A DNA stretch of 64,000 nucleotides, from assembly GCA_026770025.1 (NCBI GenBank), contig JAMXDE010000035.1, positions 310,001-374,000 on the forward strand, written 5' to 3'. Shown here piece by piece: positions 42,326 through 53,747 of this stretch. Both the position numbers and the translations under genes were made by a program. Each line of letters starts with the position of its first letter. The first letter of the stretch is position 1. This DNA comes from Craspedostauros australis. Its lineage: Eukaryota > Bacillariophyta > Bacillariophyceae > Mastogloiales > Achnanthaceae. Below the pieces are notes generated by a model. It searched no databases and was not told the origin of the DNA. It saw only the letters and a list, made by a program, of their open reading frames with translations.

Positions 42326-44512
42326 ATGAACAACCGCACGATGAGACTGAGCATCGCCATGCTGGTGTGCGCCGCATGGCTGTCTCCTGCATGTGGCTTC
42401 ACGCAGCGCCCCGCGTCACGCAGAAGCACATCGCTGTGCCTCGCATCGTCACGCGAGAATGAGATCCGACGCAAGATCATGAAATTGAAGCGTCAAGGCA
42501 GACTGAAGGATGCAAGTCCCACGGATGCTTCGGATATGTCCATGTACACGCAGAAGATCAAGGACAAGCTTGGTGCCAAGAAGACGAAGATGTTGGGCAT
42601 TTCGGAGGGCGATGATGGAGATGATGCAGATGATGAGTTGCAACGGATACAGGCCGAGTTGGATTCTGACAATGATATTGACAATGATATTGACAATGAT
42701 GATAGCGATAGCATTGGTGCCAATGATGGTCTGAGAGGAACGCTGGGAACTCTGCCAAATCCATTGCCAGAACAGGAGCAACCCATCATCAACACTGCCA
42801 ATGCGGGCATCGATGTCGCCGATCCACAATCGGCACCAACAGAAACATCAGCAGAAACATCAAAGGCCACAAGGAAGCCAATCATCGATCCATCTCTCTT
42901 TGACAGCCCTGATACCGATAACAACAACAATGATGATAATGGTGGCAAGTCGGAACTCAGCGATGATGAATTGGTGGATTTGGTGGCAAAGAAGCTTGCA
43001 GAAAGGGCAGCGGAAAAGGCGGATCAACCACCTGTCACGACGACCACTCTCATTTCGCCGTCATCTACACCAGCAACTACTACCACTACTCAAACAACCA
43101 CGGCAACTGCGACCGCCGACAGCAGCAATAAAAACACCAAGCTCACCAGCGGCGTCGGCGGTAAATGGATCAAGAATGACGATGCCGACGACAAAAACTC
43201 AACGGAGTACTACAAGCCAAAGACGGGAAGCTGGGGAGCCTTCCCACGTCCCAAGGACATCAGCAAGGCCTACGGCGGCGGCAGGCGTGTTGGTCCGGGC
43301 TACTCCAACGAGGACTCCGAGGCGTCGGAATTGCGCACGAAGCAGCTCCTCCAGAATTACAGAGAGAAGGTCGGCATCGACGTGCCCAGCGAGAAGGAGC
43401 ATGCCACGCAGATCGAGGAGGCAGTGCAGATCGGCCACCTCGCCATGCAGCGCGGCGTCTACGCCACGGCCGTGTCCGTGTTGGAGAAGGTCACGCCGTG
43501 GTGCTCCACCAACTCGCCCGTGGGATCCAAGGTCTTCCTCGACCTCGCCATGGCCTACGAGGCCGTCGGCAGGACCAAGGAGGCCTTCCAGGTCTACTCC
43601 ACCCTCACCAAATCGCGCAACGAGGACGTCAAGTACAACGCCCGCAAGCTCCTCTACGGCCTCGAGGCCATGGAGGTCATGCGCGACATCTCCGACGACT
43701 TCTCGCGACAGAAGATCCGCAACACCTTCATCGACACGACGGGCCTCGCCACCATCTCGCAGAACTTCGACGACGTCTACAACACGGCCTACGTCGACAC
43801 GAGCGGCAGCTTCTACAAGCGCCTCACGGAATCCGTCGTGCGCTCCAACCGCGAGGCGCGTCAGATCCTCCTCAAGGCCACGGGCAAGGGCGCCGTGCCG
43901 CGTCTGCGCGTCGTGCAGGCCCTGCGATCCATCTCCAGACACTTCGACGAGGCCCTCGAGGCAGAGAAGGTGGCGCAGCAACCCGAGCTCGAACCCACGG
44001 CCGTCATCGACGGCGTGCCCATCCGGCCGTCCCAACCCGAGAACATCCTGCCCACGAACCCCCTCTACTCGTCCGACGAATTCAACCTCGCCACGTCCGA
44101 ACAGATGCTGGCCAACCTCGACGGATCCTGGGATCTGCAGCTCCTCGCCGACAAGAAGGGCGACGGCGTCTCCTACTACAACACGACCGACACGACGCAG
44201 ATCATCTCGGTGCAGCACATGACGTGCCAGGCATCGTGCGTCACGAACGGACTCTTCGGCAACATCGAGCAGCAGGCATCTCTGCGATACGACGCGTCCG
44301 ATCGGATCGTCACGCCCGTCAATGCCAAGTCCACGCAGAACGCATTGGCGTCGTTGTGGAACTTTGGCAACGGGTTCGCGACGAGCGTGCAGAACGCGCA
44401 GCAGATCATGTCCGTCGATTCCGTCCTTCTCATCACGCGGCGCACGCAGCGGGAGACCGAACGCGATTATTTTACGGTGTGGCGTCGGCGCGATGAGAAT
44501 GGTGATGTGTAG
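42326..44512 (+). CDS. Plastid-targeted protein with TPR-like middle and fibrillin-like C-terminus
   Basis: 728 residues from the ATG at 42,326. The upstream in-frame ATG at 42,263 would put 21 polar residues before the signal peptide. MRLSIAMLVCAAWLSPACGF is a signal peptide ending at a Cys-Gly-Phe junction, followed by TQRPASRRSTSLC: the bipartite plastid presequence of diatom-type plastids, with the key Phe. Then come a basic helix (ENEIRRKIMKLKRQGRLKD), an acidic low-complexity region to about residue 290, and helical repeats with TPR character (about 370-560, IGHLAMQRGVYATAVSVLEKV and LDLAMAYEAVGRTKEAFQVY). The last 130 residues begin LDGSWDLQLLADKKGDG and read like a plastid-lipid-associated (PAP/fibrillin) lipocalin-like fold. 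The fold assignment is tentative. Localisation is well supported, function is not. Confidence 0.8.
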   Translation: MNNRTMRLSIAMLVCAAWLSPACGFTQRPASRRSTSLCLASSRENEIRRKIMKLKRQGRLKDASPTDASDMSMYTQKIKDKLGAKKTKMLGISEGDDGDDADDELQRIQAELDSDNDIDNDIDNDDSDSIGANDGLRGTLGTLPNPLPEQEQPIINTANAGIDVADPQSAPTETSAETSKATRKPIIDPSLFDSPDTDNNNNDDNGGKSELSDDELVDLVAKKLAERAAEKADQPPVTTTTLISPSSTPATTTTTQTTTATATADSSNKNTKLTSGVGGKWIKNDDADDKNSTEYYKPKTGSWGAFPRPKDISKAYGGGRRVGPGYSNEDSEASELRTKQLLQNYREKVGIDVPSEKEHATQIEEAVQIGHLAMQRGVYATAVSVLEKVTPWCSTNSPVGSKVFLDLAMAYEAVGRTKEAFQVYSTLTKSRNEDVKYNARKLLYGLEAMEVMRDISDDFSRQKIRNTFIDTTGLATISQNFDDVYNTAYVDTSGSFYKRLTESVVRSNREARQILLKATGKGAVPRLRVVQALRSISRHFDEALEAEKVAQQPELEPTAVIDGVPIRPSQPENILPTNPLYSSDEFNLATSEQMLANLDGSWDLQLLADKKGDGVSYYNTTDTTQIISVQHMTCQASCVTNGLFGNIEQQASLRYDASDRIVTPVNAKSTQNALASLWNFGNGFATSVQNAQQIMSVDSVLLITRRTQRETERDYFTVWRRRDENGDV

Positions 44513-44856
44513 AGTCAGTTCGTATGCGTACCATTATATATTATATAATATTATACTATATTAGACAGTTGCCGTTTACAATACATTGATCAGATATAGA
44601 ATAGGTAGTTTATGCATATCTTGGTGTGCCGCGCTCTGTCTGATTCAATAACATGGTCGTCTCGACAGAGCGAGAGTAGATGTTCCGTTCTTCCATTTGT
44701 TGCGTTGGTCTGGCCTTTGCTCGTGCGATGACCGCCACCAACCGTTTTCGTGTGTCGCAAGATCTCCCTCATTGTTGTTTTTGATGGATGCTTCTCTGCC
44801 GTCCAACCACACAACTGATGTCCACACTTCACTTCTGCTCACAAATCTGAGGAACG
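44513..44856. other. Intergenic region, AT-rich near 44,530-44,580
   Basis: The stretch attatatattatataatattatactata just after the stop is a likely 3'-end-processing region. Nothing else is seen. Confidence 0.4.
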
Positions 44857-47800
44857 ATGCCCAACAAACGCAAACGCCGTCCACTGGAGGACGCACCATG
44901 GACCTCCGTGTCGGTCGAGCTGCCCACCAAGCAGAGCAGCGGCAAGGAGAGCGACAATCACTATGACAATCCCAAGCTGCAGCGCGTTGCCAACGATGAT
45001 CTGCCCGTCCAGCCCGGTGAGGACATCGCCATGTTCTACGGGCTGGAGGTCCTGTCCTCGGATCAGTACGAATTGGTGGAGACGTCAGACTCCATCAAGA
45101 AGCTTGTGATCAAGGAGCAGCCGCATCAGCAGCAGCAGCAGCAGGACGGTGTTGACGAGGACGAGGCTGCGAAGGAAGGGGAGGAATGCTCAAAGAAGAA
45201 ACGCAAGAAGAAAAAGAAGAAGGACAAGCAGGCTCCCTCGGCAGAGGAGGATGGCGCGTCCTCCTCGTCATCTTCCAAGTCCAAGCCACAGAAGAAGCAA
45301 CCGCAGCATGCTCCACCAACCAGCGACAGCGAGGAACAACCGCCGTCAGAGGAGGACATCCAGCAGATCCAATCCAACTGGATGAACTCCACGGGCGGCG
45401 TCGTCTTGCACGAACGACTGTGCTCCCATCTGCACCAGCATGACTACACATCGCCGACGCCCATCCAATGCGCAACGCTGTCGGCATCCATCTTGGGACA
45501 GCGCAATCTGGTCGGCGCGGCACCCACGGGCTCTGGCAAGACGCTGGCCTTCCTGCTGCCCATCCTGCAGCACATTCTCTGCGACGACGATCCCACCGAC
45601 GGCGTCACGGCCCTCATCATCACGCCGACGCGCGAGCTGGCCATGCAGATTCAACGCGAATGTCAGAAGCTGCTGACGAAGGCCAAGGACTGCGCCTGTC
45701 TCGTGGGCGGTATCGCCGTCGTGAAGCAGAAGCGATTGCTCAAGGCGAAGCCCAATATCATTGTCGGGACGCCCGGTCGACTATGGGCCATGGTACGTGC
45801 GCTTGCAAGGCATCGCAATGCTAGTGAAGAAAAAGAATATATCCAAAATACACAAACGTCCGAAGATGTATTTACGTGCATTCTTGTGACGATTTATATT
45901 CGAATTGCACGTCAGTCGGAAGCATGAAACGAAAATCAAATGAGATGAAGCGAATGGAAACGAAACGAAACTCGTCGCACAAGTGAAAATGGAGCCATTG
46001 CTCACTTGCGATTTGCTTGATGTCTCCTGCAAAGGCTGTTGCACACACATGCAGAGACGAACTCACTCACACGCTCAATCACTCATGCGTACAAACGCAC
46101 TTTATTTTGTCTCACGCCAACAACAGATGTCGGATGCCACGGTCGATCACGTCAATCAATTGGACCATCTCAAGTTCCTTGTTTTGGACGAGGTAAGTGA
46201 TCAATGAGTGTTGTGGCGGCCTGAGCGCTTCAGCCTTATCTCTATCTGTTCCTTTTCTTTTGATTCGTCAGAGCATTGGGACTCTTCACTGACATGCCTA
46301 GCCTTGCCTTCTTGTTCCCTCACTTCCACCCAATCACCGCCACAACCACCGCCACAACCACTGTCACAACGCACACAGGCGGATCGCATGGCACAAGACC
46401 ATTGCTTCCCGCAGCTCTTGAAGATCCTGCAACGTATCCACGATGCCAATCCCGCGGAGGATGACATCGATGAAGACTACAGCGATGACGAGGATGATGA
46501 GGATGGCACTGCCTTCCTCCCGTCCTTGCCAGGTATCCGTGGCGAAGCCAAGCTCGAGATGCTCTCACCTGACATCCTCGCCCAAATCAGCAAACAACGC
46601 GGTGAGACCAGCGGCGAGATCCGCGAGCTTGATGAGGACCAGTACGGTGAGCAAGATGAGGACAACGACGTCGAGTACGATGAGATGGACATGCTCCCAT
46701 CAGCCAACCGAGTCAAACGCCAGACCTTCATCTACTCGGCCACGTTGACCTTGCCACGAACCGCCACCAAGTCCAAGAAGAAACAGAAGCAAAACCACCG
46801 ATCGAAATCCAAAACAGTCGAAGGTCCCATCGCTGAGATCCTCAAGAAGGTCAAGGTGTTCGGCGAAACGAAGATCGTGGATTTGACCACCACCACCGAC
46901 GGCAGCAGCACCAATACGGCCAACCTGCGACACATCGCCTCCACCACGCGTCTGCCGCCAGGCTTGCGTTTGCAACATATCAAGTGCACGCAACGACACA
47001 AGGACTCGCATCTGTATGCCTACCTCGTCACAACGCAGGAAGGACGTGCCGGACCGTGTCTCGTCTTTTGCAACTCCATTGCCGGCGTACGCCGCGTGGG
47101 TGCCACCTTGCAAAAGTTGGGTGTTCCCGTGCGGCAACTGCACGCCAACATGCAACAGGTACGTCACCTTCGTGTCATTCCGTTGCACTCCATGTCGAGT
47201 CGGTCCATTTTACTCTGGTTCATTGTGTCTGCAGGCGTATGCGGTGAGGAAGAAAACACAGGTTCCCTTAGTCCAACTCTTTCACATGAGCATTGGTGTA
47301 CAAGCACCAACGGGATTCGCGAGCAAATGCGATGCAAACGATGGTGATCAAAATGGTCCCGTCCGCTGTGTCCTTTCGTTCGTCTCACGTTGGTGTTTGT
47401 CTTACGATGAAGGTACCAATAGTGAACAATCTCTGAGCATATCAACGACAGCAACGAGGCGCGTGGCAATGCTTGATCCTTCCATTGGGTACACACAATC
47501 TCACCACGCTCATCCACTCCATCTCCTTCTCTCTCTCGCTCCCTATCTTTATTCCAATACACGTACACAGAAAGCGAGACTTCGAGCCGTCGAATCCTTG
47601 CAAAAGTCCATCCAAAATGCGGTCGTCGTTTGCACAGACGTCGCAGCACGCGGTTTGGACATCCCAAGCGTTTCCTCTGTCGTTCACTACGACATTGCAC
47701 GATCTGTCGATACATTCGTCCATCGATCTGGTCGAACAGCGGTACGTACAAACCACAATGTGACACAACACGATGCAATGCGATGCCTGTGCTCAATGAG

Positions 47801-48583
47801 TATTAGTATGACGATGAAGAAGACATGGAAGTTTGGACTAGAGTCTCCGAAACAATTATATCAGGGGTAGTAGCCTGAACATGTGGAGAAAATTCCCTTG
47901 GCTGTCTGAGGCATTATCGCGCTGTGCGTACGCGCACCATGCGTTGCCTACCAAGCACACAACTTACACTGCTCTACTCTGGATTGCCACTGTCTCATCG
48001 ATTGGAACCAACCATCATGACGCACAAATGAACTTATGCCACGCATGTGCAATCCATCTGCTCATCCACACAACTACAGCGCGGCGTCGGACCCAACGCC
48101 GTGGGCTCGAGCATCTCCTTGATCGCACCAGCCGAAGACAAGGCCCACTCCAAGATTCTGGAATCGATCGGCGTGCGATTCGAAACTCTGCGCATCGATG
48201 GTCGGTTGCTCGCGGGAGCCCAAGAACGCGCGAACCTGGCCTCCAAGATTCTGCAGTTCGATCAGGATGAACGCAAGAAGCAGAGCAACAACCAGTGGTT
48301 CATCAAGAATGCCCAGGAGGCTGGCATCGAGCTGGACGAGGACATGCTGGACACTGACGCCAATGACCACAAGACCTCGCCGGCCCAGAAGGTGGAGGCC
48401 ACACGCGCCCGCAAACGTCTGGCGGTGCTGCTGGGACAACCGATCGTGACGCAGCGATTCAAGAAGTTCCTGACGAAGGAAACGCTTGCCAAGGAGCAGG
48501 CCGAGTTGAAGCAACAGCAGCAGCAAATTGAACAGAGATCCGCGAGGCTATCAGCCGGCTCGAGGCTGCGGCGTTATCGATGA
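44857..48583 (+). CDS. DDX24/MAK5-like: DEAD-box RNA helicase, DDX24/Mak5 type, five exons
   Basis: Exons 44,857-45,792, 46,127-46,192, 46,379-47,158, 47,571-47,741 and 48,080-48,583 join to 818 residues. All four introns are phase 0, with gtacgt or gtaagt donors and cag acceptors. Motifs in order: Q-motif (TSPTPIQ), I (APTGSGKT), Ia (TPTRELA), Ib (GTPGR), II (LDEAD, split by the second intron), III (YSATLTL), IV (CLVFCNS), V ([11 protein letters not shown]) and VI (HRSGRTA). The N-terminal tail is Lys-rich with poly-Gln. A long acidic insertion between motifs II and III, the WMN.TGG.VLHERL entry and an extra Lys/Gln-rich insertion after motif III are typical of DDX24/Mak5. That family acts in the nucleolus in assembly of the large ribosomal subunit. 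The exon model is inferred from splice consensus and protein continuity. Confidence 0.85.
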
Positions 48584-49271
48584 TGGCGTAGCGAATACAG
48601 AGCAACGTATGGTATGGTAAGTCCAAGCATCTCATTTGGTCTGTGTACGAGGAGTGGAGGTGTCAACAACCCAACCCAACCGACTGACGGAATGAAAGCA
48701 ATGACGAAACAACATCGTTTACGGACTAGAGTCTCTGACAATTGGATTCAAGCCCAATAGTGTTGATAACGACGTGCAAAACTTTTCTGAGCTTTCATTC
48801 ATCCACGCATGCATTCGGTTGTGGACAAAGTTTGATGTGAGGTGGACATTTTACACTGTCACGCGGCTACCTGGTACATGCGATTCTCACCACAGCGTTC
48901 CCTTTTCTTTCGATTCCTTCGGCAACACCTGATGTCCTGCAGCAGTACAGTGAACATAAATCATACACTAATAGAGTACAACAACCACAATTTACAACTA
49001 CGGTACCTATCTCGCCATGTGACGGTATGCTTGACTGGTGGCTTGGTGTGAATGCGTTCCAGTGTCACTCCAAACCATACTCGCACAGCGTTGATGGTCA
49101 ATCTAGATGCCTTTGTAGTATTAGTGTTTTGCGATGATTTGTTAGAGATGTTCTACTCTCGTTGTTGTGACGGACATCACAGGCAGAAGTATTTGCACGA
49201 TGCCAACCAACGATGCGTCTGCGAGTGTTACCAATACCGGAACTCCACAAAGCAAGCGGTATGAACAAGGT
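48584..49271. other. Intergenic region
   Basis: No gene seen. The word actagagtctc occurs at about 48,726 and also in intron 4 of the helicase gene at about 47,837, a small unexplained repeat. Confidence 0.4.
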
Positions 49272-49979
49272 CTACTCGATCTCGACCGTCCCACCCACGG
49301 CCTCGAGCTTCGCCTTCAATTCCTCTGCCTTCTCCATGGGCAGATCTTTTTGCAACGTCTTGGGCGCGCCTTCGACGAGCTCCTTGGCTTCCTTCAAACC
49401 CAATCCAGACATGGCACGCACTTCCTTGATGACCTTTATTTTGGACTTGGCATCGAAGCCGGTGAGCTTGACATCGAACTTGGTCTTTTCTTCGACGACC
49501 TCCTCGACAGGCGCCGCTGCACCACCGCCGCCACCACCGCCACCGCCGATGCTGGACGCCAGCAGACTCTCATCAAATCCGAAATGCGTCGATATTTTTT
49601 CCGTCAATTCCCGGATTTCCAGCAGGTTGAGATGCACGACCTCATGCGCCAGCTGATGGATATGTTCGGGTGCCATGACCTTGTTGGGATCGCCGCTCGT
49701 ATTGAGAGGTGGCAGCGGGATGATGGGCATCTCCTCGCCGTCCTCGAAATCTTCCTCAAACATCTTTTCGAGTTCGGGATTGTTGTGATGCAGAGGATTC
49801 TGGTAGACCGGCACAACATCATCGTCGTCCTTCTTGAGGGTTGCAGTGGAATGGATGGACCGCGTGCCGCGTCGTGCGGCTAGCCTGGATGCTGCGAAGG
49901 TGGCAAATCGAGGAGCGCTGGTAACAAGCTGACGTCTCATCGCCAGCGACAAGCATGTTCGTCGAACTGTGTTTATCAT
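49272..49979 (-). CDS. Mitochondrial ribosomal protein bL12 (L7/L12), copy 1
   Basis: 235 residues from the ATG at 49,979. The reading frame is open for 80 codons upstream, but [17 protein letters not shown] begins an Arg/Ser/Ala-rich, acid-free presequence typical of mitochondrial import, without the Phe junction of plastid proteins. The N-terminal dimerisation region ([20 protein letters not shown]) is followed by a poly-Gly/Ala hinge of 10-15 residues. The C-terminal domain reads [20 protein letters not shown], then [16 protein letters not shown], with the Lys cluster that contacts translation factors. bL12 forms the ribosome stalk that recruits elongation factors. Two further copies lie downstream. 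Confidence 0.85.
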   Translation of the reverse strand: MINTVRRTCLSLAMRRQLVTSAPRFATFAASRLAARRGTRSIHSTATLKKDDDDVVPVYQNPLHHNNPELEKMFEEDFEDGEEMPIIPLPPLNTSGDPNKVMAPEHIHQLAHEVVHLNLLEIRELTEKISTHFGFDESLLASSIGGGGGGGGGAAAPVEEVVEEKTKFDVKLTGFDAKSKIKVIKEVRAMSGLGLKEAKELVEGAPKTLQKDLPMEKAEELKAKLEAVGGTVEIE

Positions 49980-50757
49980 GATGGATGGATGGATGGATGT
50001 GGAATATGATGGAATGTGATGAGAGTGGAGAATATGTTCGTGACTCGCAGTCGTGATCAAATGATCCACCGTATTTGTGTTGGCGCTTGAGGTCTGAGTG
50101 TTGGCAACGCTGTTTCGGTTGTCTTCGTTGTCGCTGTTGCCCTTCTTCCTTCCTTTCACGATGATACACAAACTGGTTGAGTTGCGAGTGCTGTCGTTGA
50201 CAGTGATGTCCACAGGCAAGTATTGGTATTAGATTGTGCGCCACAGTGCGTCTCTGTGTCGGAGCGAAGAGAGTGAAGTGATGTGCGCAAGTTGATGTGG
50301 TTGATGTGGTTGATGTGGATTTTGTGTTGGAATGTGGGCGAAATCGATGGCTCGTTTCTTGACCGTGGAATGGCGGCGTCCGTCCGTATGTACGTGTTCT
50401 GGCCAAACGCAACAGCGATCCATCACATCATCGCCATGATCAACACTCTGTTGGCATCATCATCCTACCATCATCGTCTCATAGTCGCATCATAGTCGCA
50501 TCATAGTCGTCGCTGCCATCTCCAGGCAACAGCTCGAGTGCAATTCATCATCCCCAGCGATCATCGACTGTTCACTTCTATTGGTAGAATACCACACACA
50601 ACTCCACAGTTGCCACTAATTCGCGATAGAAATCTCCTTTGCGACATAGAATATTATACTGACTGCAACAACACGTGTTGTCGTGGACAAACCAACATTC
50701 CCTCCGCAATCGACCGTGCTCCATTCCATTCCACGCTATTGGTGCACGTGGTGTATC
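49980..50757. other. Divergent promoter region between two bL12 genes
   Basis: Contains three short tandem repeats: tggatggatggatgga (about 49,983), gttgatgtg x3 (about 50,292-50,318) and atcatagtcgc-type x3 (about 50,477-50,507). An E-box-like acacgtgt lies at about 50,671. Confidence 0.5.
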
Positions 50758-51462
50758 ATGAGTCCATCTATCCTGCGAGCATCCTCAAACTTGGGCAAAC
50801 GAAGCCTCCGCAACCTGATCCATAGACATGCTGCAGCATCTCTGTCTGCCTCAGTGCAGCGCAACGACGTTCCTTCTTCGACACAGAATCGATCCATCGC
50901 AACAACAACAATGTCCAGCAGATCTTCTGCATCCGCATTGCTGCGCAACAATGCATGCATGACGATTTCACGGCGAAGTCTTTCCGACGAAGCCGCTTCC
51001 AAGGAGAGCACCAATGATGATGAGGAGGAACCGATAGTGCAATACGCCTTCACCCCACCAACACCTCTGTCGCAGGCATCGCATCAAAAGATCGAAGACC
51101 TGTTCCAACGCATCCTGTGGCTCGATTTCATCGAACTGCACTTGCTGACGCAACTCATTCATGAAGCGATGGGTGTCGATCCCGCTCGATTCGCGGGCGG
51201 TGGCGGCAGTGCCACCGTCGCGGTGGCCAAAGAGACGACAGAGGAAGATACACGCAAGGAGGTCAAGCTCGTGGGTTTCGATGCCAAGGCCAAGATCAAG
51301 GTCATCAAGGAAGTGCGCGCCATCACGGGATTGGGATTGAAGGATGCCAAGGCCATGGTGGATGGCGTGCCCAAGACGGTGCAGAAGGATATGGCACCCG
51401 ATCAGGCGGAAGAACTCAAGGCGCAATTGGAAGCGGTCGGTGCGGTGGTTGAGATTGTGTGA
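50758..51462 (+). CDS. Mitochondrial ribosomal protein bL12, copy 2
   Basis: 234 residues from the ATG at 50,758. An in-frame ATG 25 codons earlier would add a Pro/Trp/Cys stretch unlike a presequence. The N-terminal 90 residues are rich in Ser, Arg and Asn with few acids (mitochondrial presequence style). The N-terminal domain has DLFQRILWLDFIELHLLTQL, a GGGG hinge, then [34 protein letters not shown] and a terminal EIV. Compared with copy 1 the C-terminal domain is nearly the same and the N-terminal half has diverged strongly. Confidence 0.85.
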   Translation: MSPSILRASSNLGKRSLRNLIHRHAAASLSASVQRNDVPSSTQNRSIATTTMSSRSSASALLRNNACMTISRRSLSDEAASKESTNDDEEEPIVQYAFTPPTPLSQASHQKIEDLFQRILWLDFIELHLLTQLIHEAMGVDPARFAGGGGSATVAVAKETTEEDTRKEVKLVGFDAKAKIKVIKEVRAITGLGLKDAKAMVDGVPKTVQKDMAPDQAEELKAQLEAVGAVVEIV

Positions 51463-52032
51463 GCGGTGGTAAAGGCTGTGGTGATTATTATGGTGATAAT
51501 TATGGTGGTGACTGGAGTGGCGAACTAACCAAACCATGACATTGGAGCATTGCTCTCTCGACACACACACACACACACACACACAAAGAGAGATCGTTCT
51601 CCACTAAACCCACTTCTCGGAATGGTGAAGTCCAATTATACAATATATTAGTATGCTTGCCAGCGGGTGGATAGGCGAGAAAAGGATTAAGCGCTTCACT
51701 ACGCTAAGAATTTACTCCAGCTTGCGTACGAGTACTCGTGAACGTGTAATCTCTAGATAGGAGACAGTATAGTTGCTACTGTCAACTCGCAAAGCGCAGT
51801 TACATACTTCTCTGAATGGCAGAACTTGCAATGAATCAAGGTCGTTGTGGTGTGTGCTGATGTTCTTCTCGAGAGAGGTGGACGCGACGAAGTTTGGAGT
51901 TGGAATCGAACAAGTCGAAAAACCAAAATCGACCGAAAATTGATGGACGAGAGATCCACCCACAAAAACACATCACAATCACCTTTGAACAACGCCTCCA
52001 TACATTGTCATACATTGTCATACATTGTGATC
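51463..52032. other. Intergenic region between bL12 copies 2 and 3
   Basis: Holds a CA microsatellite (about 51,561-51,585) and, directly before the next ATG, three copies of catacattgt (about 52,000-52,028). Confidence 0.5.
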
Positions 52033-52524
52033 ATGGTCTACCTCCACACGAGCCGACACCTGATGCGCCGCGCCGTCGCGGCCACGCGGCCCTGCAGAAT
52101 GTCCTTTGCCACAGACTCGAAACAGCAGCTGTCGACGCCCAAATTGCAAAGCATCTTCGATCGCGTCACGGCCTTGCCGGAGGAGGAGCTGAACATTCTG
52201 CGACATTTGACGCTGCAGGTGCTGGGCACGCAAGTGTATCCAGGTGAATTCGGCGGCGGCGGCGGTGCAGCTGATGCTGCGGCCGTTGTCGAGGAAGTCG
52301 TGGAGGAGAAGACAGCATTCGATGTCAAGCTGGTGGGATACGATGCCAAGGCCAAGATCAAGATCATCAAGGAAGTGCGCGCGTTGGGAGGATTGGGATT
52401 GAAGGAGGCCAAGGCCATGGTGGATGGCGTGCCCAAGGTCATTCAAAAGGGATTGAAAAAGGACAAGGCGGATGAGATCAAGGAGACGTTGGAGGCTCTG
52501 GGTGGAGAGATTGAGATTGTCTGA
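52033..52524 (+). CDS. Mitochondrial ribosomal protein bL12, copy 3
   Basis: 163 residues from the ATG at 52,033, the length of a standard mitochondrial bL12. The presequence begins [20 protein letters not shown]. The N-terminal domain includes [20 protein letters not shown], followed by a Gly/Ala hinge. The C-terminal domain has [36 protein letters not shown] and a terminal EIEIV. This is the most canonical of the three and the best candidate for the ancestral copy. Confidence 0.9.
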   Translation: MVYLHTSRHLMRRAVAATRPCRMSFATDSKQQLSTPKLQSIFDRVTALPEEELNILRHLTLQVLGTQVYPGEFGGGGGAADAAAVVEEVVEEKTAFDVKLVGYDAKAKIKIIKEVRALGGLGLKEAKAMVDGVPKVIQKGLKKDKADEIKETLEALGGEIEIV

Positions 52525-52994
52525 GCCCAGTTCGAATCGTTGACCTCATACGAGCGCGAGTATGGGTACGAGTTTGGTGGAGCACAACGAGTATGATCTA
52601 TGCCATTGCTTGATACGATAGACTACAGGCTGTGGCAAGCGCGCATGAACAGAAAATAGGAACGAGAGCTCTGTTGCAGTCATACGGAAAAGGGCGTTGT
52701 ATTATACAAGTACACTGTCTTCGAGCATTGCATGGGACTCCAAATCAACGTTTTAGGACTATTATATGAATGAATGTATTCGAAAAGCAGAGCCGAGTGT
52801 TCTCGTTGATTGGCAAAGAGATGTAATAGAAAATTGATTTCGAAGCACAAGCAGGCCTTTCTACTTTCTCTTGCACGCACTTCATGGTATTGCATTGGTT
52901 CCTGTCTGAAAGTCTTGTCAAGCTCACCGTCCACGCAGCTTCGCCATGCAAGACAATGTCACGCACATCATCAATACCACCGCGCCCACCATCT
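52525..52994. other. Intergenic region between convergent genes
   Basis: No gene or repeat is recognised. Confidence 0.4.
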
Positions 52995-53747
52995 TCACCC
53001 GATCCTCAAAATGATATGCACACCCGACGACGTCTCCACGAGCTCCTTCGTCAACTCCCCAACCTGCAGCCCGAACGACGCCGCCTCGAACGCCGGCTGC
53101 ATCTTGCGTCGCCCGAAGAATCCCAGATCGCCACCACGTTTCGCGCTCGAACAATCGGACTCCGTGCGTGCCAATTCTTCAAACGTCGCACGCAGCTCAT
53201 CGGGATTCGCCTCTTCCTGCACGATCTCCAGCAATCCCTGCAGCTCTTCGCGCGCCTCGTCCAACGACTGCGTGATGTTGGGCTGCCGCCAGCTCGAAGG
53301 TCGTCGCGATCCTTTGTGCTTCTTGAGGATGTGCAAGACGCGGACCTGCTGCGGGCCGGTGTCCGTTTTGCGTCGTTTCGATGATTTTTCGGCGCTGTCC
53401 GATTCGGACTTGATCTTGGCGGCATCGCTGCTGGACGATGATTCGGCTTTCACCTTGGTCTTCGTCGTCGTCTTTGTCGTCTTCTTCGATTTCGTCTTCG
53501 TTTCCGTCTTCGTTTCCGTTTTGATTGCCGGCGCTGCGGCTTCGGCGATGCCTGGCGGACTCCACGTGCACTTGCCCGTCTCTGCATTGAAATAGTAGAA
53601 GTAACCCGGATTGGTGTTGCTTTCCTTGAGGAACCATCCCACGGGAAGCGGCGGAGGAGGATCCTTCACAACGGAAGCAACGGCGTCGGCCACATCATTC
53701 GCATTCAGCGTTGCTTGCGGCTGCTCGGCTTGGGCCATCTTGGGCAA
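52995..53747 (-). CDS. PIN1-like: WW-domain parvulin peptidyl-prolyl isomerase (Pin1 type)
   Basis: 250 residues; a second Met at position 4 is an alternative start. The WW domain (about 33-66) begins LPVGWFLKESN and contains YFYYFN and the second Trp in CTWSPP. A Lys/Thr/Ser-rich linker of about 60 residues follows, with KKTTKTTTKTK and KSSKRRK, a likely nuclear localisation signal. The parvulin domain (about 135-250) has HILKKH, the basic pair SRRPSSW that binds the phosphate of pSer/pThr-Pro substrates, the catalytic Cys in SDCSSAKRGGDLG and the final His in GVHIILR. All key residues are present, so an active phospho-dependent isomerase is expected. The linker is longer than in human Pin1. 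Confidence 0.9.
   Translation of the reverse strand: MPKMAQAEQPQATLNANDVADAVASVVKDPPPPLPVGWFLKESNTNPGYFYYFNAETGKCTWSPPGIAEAAAPAIKTETKTETKTKSKKTTKTTTKTKVKAESSSSSDAAKIKSESDSAEKSSKRRKTDTGPQQVRVLHILKKHKGSRRPSSWRQPNITQSLDEAREELQGLLEIVQEEANPDELRATFEELARTESDCSSAKRGGDLGFFGRRKMQPAFEAASFGLQVGELTKELVETSSGVHIILRIG

Noticed and set aside
43199-44218. 339-codon minus-strand frame opposite the plastid protein gene
   Set aside because: Lies wholly opposite a well-supported gene with biased third positions; no domain is recognisable.
45928-47347. Separate genes for the helicase pieces
   Set aside because: The pieces carry successive DEAD-box motifs once each and join through consensus phase-0 introns, so they are one gene.
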